DNA of 12,500 bases from Penaeus vannamei (Eukaryota; Arthropoda; Malacostraca; Decapoda; Penaeidae): assembly GCF_042767895.1 (NCBI RefSeq), contig NC_091558.1, positions 10,985,939-10,998,438 of the forward strand. The letters run 5' to 3'. Positions 9,222-12,500 of this stretch are shown here, in pieces (positions within the stretch are counted from its first letter, which is position 1; every line of letters begins with the position of its first letter). The position numbers were made by a program, and so were the translations under genes. The notes beneath the pieces were generated by a model. That model saw only the letters and a program-made list of their open reading frames with translations. It was not told the DNA's origin and did not search any database.

Positions 9222-9540
9222 AAATATCTTTATACCTAACCATACACAAGTATCATTATAGCACAAACATCTTTATACCTAATCATACACAAATATCATT
9301 ATAGCACAAACATCTTTATACCTAACCATACACAAGTATCATTATAGCACAAATATCTTTATACCTAACCATACACAAGTATCATTATAGCACAAATATC
9401 TTTATACCTAACCATACACAAGTATCATTATAGCACAAATATCTTTATACCTAACCATACACAAATATCATTATAGCACAAATATCTTTATACCTAACCA
9501 TACACAAGTATCATTATAGCACAAATATCTTTATACCTAA

Positions 9541-10700
9541 CCTTACACAAGTATCATTATAGCACAAATATCTTTATGCCTAACCATACACAAATATCCT
9601 TATAGCACAAATATCTTTATACCTAACCATACACAAGTATCATTATAGCACAAATATCTTTATGCCTAACCATACACAAATATCCTTATAGCACAAATAT
9701 CTTTATACCTAACCTTACACAAGTATCATTATAGCACAAATATCTTTATACCTAACCATACACAAATATCATTATAGCACAAATATCTTTATACCTAACC
9801 ATACACAAGTATCATTATAGCACAAATATCTTTATACCTAACCTTACACAAGTATCATTATAGCACAAATATCTTTATGCCTAACCATACACAAATATCC
9901 TTATAGCACAAATATCTTTATACCTAACCATACACAAGTATCATTATAGCACAAATATCTTTATACCTAACCATACACAAGTATCATTATAGCACAAATA
10001 TCTTTATACCTAACCATACACAAGTATCATTATAGCACAAATATCTTTATACCTAACCATACACAAATATCATTATAGCACAAATATCTTTATACCTAAC
10101 CATACACAAATATCATTATAGCACAAATATCTTTATACCTAACCTTACACAAGTATCATTATAGCACAAATATCTTTATGCCTAACCATACACAAATATC
10201 CTTATAGCACAAATATCTTTATGCCTAACCATACACAAATATCATTATAGCACAAATATCTTTATACCTAACCATACACAAGTATCATTATAGCACAAAT
10301 ATCTTTATACCTAACCTTACACAAGTATCATTATAGCACAAATATCTTTATGCCTAACCATACACAAATATCCTTATAGCACAAATATCTTTATACCTAA
10401 CCATACACAAGTATCATTATAGCACAAATATCTTTATACCTAACCATACACAAGTATCATTATAGCACAAATATCTTTATACCTAACCATACACAAGTAT
10501 CATTATAGCACAAATATCTTTATACCTAACCATACACAAATATCATTATAGCACAAATATCTTTATACCTAACCATACACAAGTATCATTATAGCACAAA
10601 TATCTTTATACCTAACCTTACACAAGTATCATTATAGCACAAATATCTTTATGCCTAACCATACACAAATATCCTTATAGCACAAATATCTTTATGCCTA
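9541..10700. repeat. TATGCC/TATCCTTATAG/CCTTACAC variant zone
   Basis: Units here combine three marks: the linker CTAACCTTA for CTAACCATA, TTTATGCC for TTTATACC, and an A module with CCTTATAG for CATTATAG. CTAACCTTA, then TATGCC, then CCTTATAG usually come in consecutive units, so they travel as one haplotype block. TATGCC is at 9578, 9664, 9879, 10180, 10223, 10352, 10653 and 10696. CCTTATAG is private to this zone. Confidence 0.88.
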
Positions 10701-10708
10701 ACCATACA
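9751..10708. repeat. 473-bp higher-order repeat (11 units)
   Basis: Positions 9751-10235 match 10224-10708 at an offset of 473 with a single mismatch that I can find, A at 10110 versus G at 10583. Both the TATGCC pair 9879/10180 and the pair 10352/10653 fit this offset. The two copies are tandem and overlap by the partial match at the join. Confidence 0.9.
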
Positions 10709-11545
10709 CAAGTATCATTATAGCACAAATATCTTTATACCTAACCATACACAAATATCTTTATAGCACAAATATCTTTATACCTAACCATACACAAGTA
10801 TCATTATAGCACAAATATCTTTATACCTAACCATACACAAATATCTTTATAGCACAAATATCTTTATACCTAACCATACACAGATATCATTATAGCACAA
10901 TTATCTTTATACCTAACCATACACAAATATCATTATAGCACAAATATCTTTATACCTAACCTTACACAAGTATCATTATAGCACAGATATCTTTATACCT
11001 AACCATACACAAATATCATTATAGCACAAATATCTTTATACCTAACCATACACAAATATCATTATAGCACAAATATCTTTATGCCTAACCATACACAAAT
11101 ATCATTATAGCACAAATATCTTTATACCTAACCATACACAAGTATCATTATAGCACAAATATCTTTATACCTAACCATACACAAATATCTTTATAGCACA
11201 AATATCTTTATACCTAACCATACACAAGTATCATTATAGCACAAATATCTTTATACCTAACCATACACAAATATCTTTATAGCACAAATATCTTTATACC
11301 TAACCATACACAGATATCATTATAGCACAATTATCTTTATACCTAACCATACACAAATATCATTATAGCACAAATATCTTTATACCTAACCTTACACAAG
11401 TATCATTATAGCACAGATATCTTTATACCTAACCATACACAAATATCATTATAGCACAAATATCTTTATACCTAACCATACACAAATATCATTATAGCAC
11501 AAATATCTTTATGCCTAACCATACACAAATATCATTATAGCACAA
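10697..11545. repeat. 430-bp higher-order repeat (10 units), exact copies
   Basis: Positions 10697-11115 are identical to 11127-11545 (419 bases, offset 430). Private marks in both copies include CACAGATATCATTATAG in an A module (10881 and 11311) followed by CACAATTATC, and a CTAACCTTA unit followed by CACAGATATC. Flanking mismatches are at 10696/11126 and 11116/11546. Confidence 0.93.
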
Positions 11546-12200
11546 CTATCTTTATACCTAACCATACACAAATATCATTATAGCACAAATATCTTTATAC
11601 CTAACCATACACAAATATCTTTATAGCACAAATATCTTTATACCTAACCATACACAAATATCTTTATAGCACAAATATCTTTATACCTAACCATACACAA
11701 ATATCTTTATAGCACAAATATCTTTATACCTAACCATACACAAATATCTTTATAGCACAAATATCTTTATACCTAACCATACACAAATATCTTTATAGCA
11801 CAAATATCTTTATACCTAACCATACACAAATATCATTATAGCACAAATATCTTTATACCTAACCATACACAAATATCATTATAGCACAAATATCTTTATA
11901 CCTAACCATACACAAGTATCATTATAGCACAAATATCTTTATGCCTAACCATACACAAATATCATTATAGCACAACTATCTTTATACCTAACCATACACA
12001 AATATCATTATAGCACAAATATCTTTATACCTAACCATACACAAATATCTTTATAGCACAAATATCTTTATACCTAACCATACACAAATATCTTTATAGC
12101 ACAAATATCTTTATACCTAACCATACACAAATATCTTTATAGCACAAATATCTTTATACCTAACCATACACAAATATCTTTATAGCACAAATATCTTTAT
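11497..12200. repeat. 430-bp higher-order repeat, next exact pair
   Basis: Positions 11497-11770 are identical to 11927-12200 (274 bases, offset 430). The pair includes TATGCC, a CACAACTATC unit and a run of CTTTATAG units. The same 430-base period therefore continues from 10.7 kb to 12.2 kb, although the content of the ten-unit block changes on the way. Confidence 0.92.
11599..11813. repeat. Run of five units with CTTTATAG A modules
   Basis: Five successive units (starts 11599, 11642, 11685, 11728 and 11771) have A modules reading CACAAATATCTTTATAG, which differ from module B only at the last base. A four-unit version recurs at 12029-12200. Here the two halves of the unit are closest to being one 17-mer. 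Confidence 0.9.
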
Positions 12201-12500
12201 GCCTAACCATACACAAATATCATTATAGCACAACTATCTTTATACCTAACCATACACAAATATCATTATAGCACAACTATCTTTATACCTAACCATACAC
12301 AAATATCTTTATAGCACAACTATCTTTATACCTAACCATACACAAATATCATTATAGCACAATTATCTTTATACCTAACCATACACAAATATCATTATAG
12401 CACAAATATCTTTATGCCTAACCATACACAAATATCATTATAGCACAACTATCTTTATACCTAACCATACACAAATATCATTATAGCACAAATATCTTTA

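Larger units (their letters stand above)
2915..12500. repeat. 43-bp satellite array with nested 17-bp modules
   Basis: The unit is module A, CACAAATATCATTATAG (17 bp), module B, CACAAATATCTTTATAC (17 bp), and the linker CTAACCATA (9 bp). A and B differ only at positions 11 and 17. Counting from each ACCTAACC word gives 220 complete units (215 of 43 bp, three of 60, one of 77, one of 42) and a 42-base partial unit at the right edge. The consensus has 19 A, 13 T, 10 C and 1 G, about 26 percent GC. No frame can be open because 43 is not a multiple of three and TAA/TAG occur in every unit; the reverse strand also carries stops. The left border at 2915 is sharp; the right end lies beyond the window. 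The family is not one I recognise by name. Confidence 0.98.

Noticed and set aside
2915..12500. CRISPR-like array because of short, regularly spaced repeats
   Set aside because: There are no unique spacers: the DNA between 17-mers is itself the repeated linker. There is no leader or cas gene, and the setting is eukaryotic simple-repeat DNA.
2915..12500. Array as a tandem-repeat protein gene
   Set aside because: The 43-bp period shifts frame every unit and each unit contains TAA and TAG, with stops on the reverse strand as well. No frame is open.
2915..12500. GATA-factor or TATA-box cluster, because TATC and TATAA words recur in every unit
   Set aside because: The full WGATAR consensus is not met in the consensus unit, and such words are expected by chance in 74 percent AT DNA. 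There is no associated gene.

Overview
The window looks like non-coding, repeat-dominated DNA from a eukaryote. I find no supportable protein-coding gene, tRNA, rRNA or prokaryotic signal. The mix of very dense simple repeats, a probable retroelement 3' end of a kind I recall from crustaceans and molluscs, and a long satellite array suggests an invertebrate. A decapod such as a penaeid shrimp is my best guess, but that is inference and not proven by the sequence.

Layout: (1) 1-240 is a CA-rich microsatellite with a 30-bp period at 151-240. (2) 241-344 is short non-repetitive sequence. (3) About 345-1075 is an extremely C-rich tract, almost without G on this strand, containing a diverged 142-bp duplication and a 13-base C run. 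(4) 1076-1230 is unique sequence. (5) 1231-1407 is a T-rich (TTC/TTTC) tract, followed by an ATT tract to 1491. (6) 1492-1735 is unique or transposon-like sequence; its last ~95 bases resemble the 3' end of a SINE or non-LTR element. (7) 1729-2690 is a long ATT/ATC microsatellite holding an exact 122-bp tandem duplication. (8) 2691-2914 is unique. (9) 2915-12500, more than three quarters of the window, is one satellite array running off the right edge.

The array is the main feature. Its 43-bp unit is two near-identical 17-bp modules (A and B, differing at 2 of 17 positions) plus a 9-bp linker, CTAACCATA. Stepping through the linkers gives 220 complete units and a 42-base partial unit: 215 of 43 bp, three of 60 bp (one extra 17-mer), one of 77 bp (two extra 17-mers) and one of 42 bp. 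All length variants lie left of 5837; the following 154 units keep exact 43-bp phase. Above this lies a mosaic of higher-order repeats (86, 129, 215, 344, 430 and 473 bp, all multiples of 43). Several have identical copies hundreds of bases long, and each is confined to a zone marked by private base variants. This indicates recent local amplification.

No genes act together here. Biological interest lies in repeat evolution, a persistent G-poor top strand through unrelated repeat families, a telomere-like heptamer in every linker, and a possible structural or heterochromatic role for the array.
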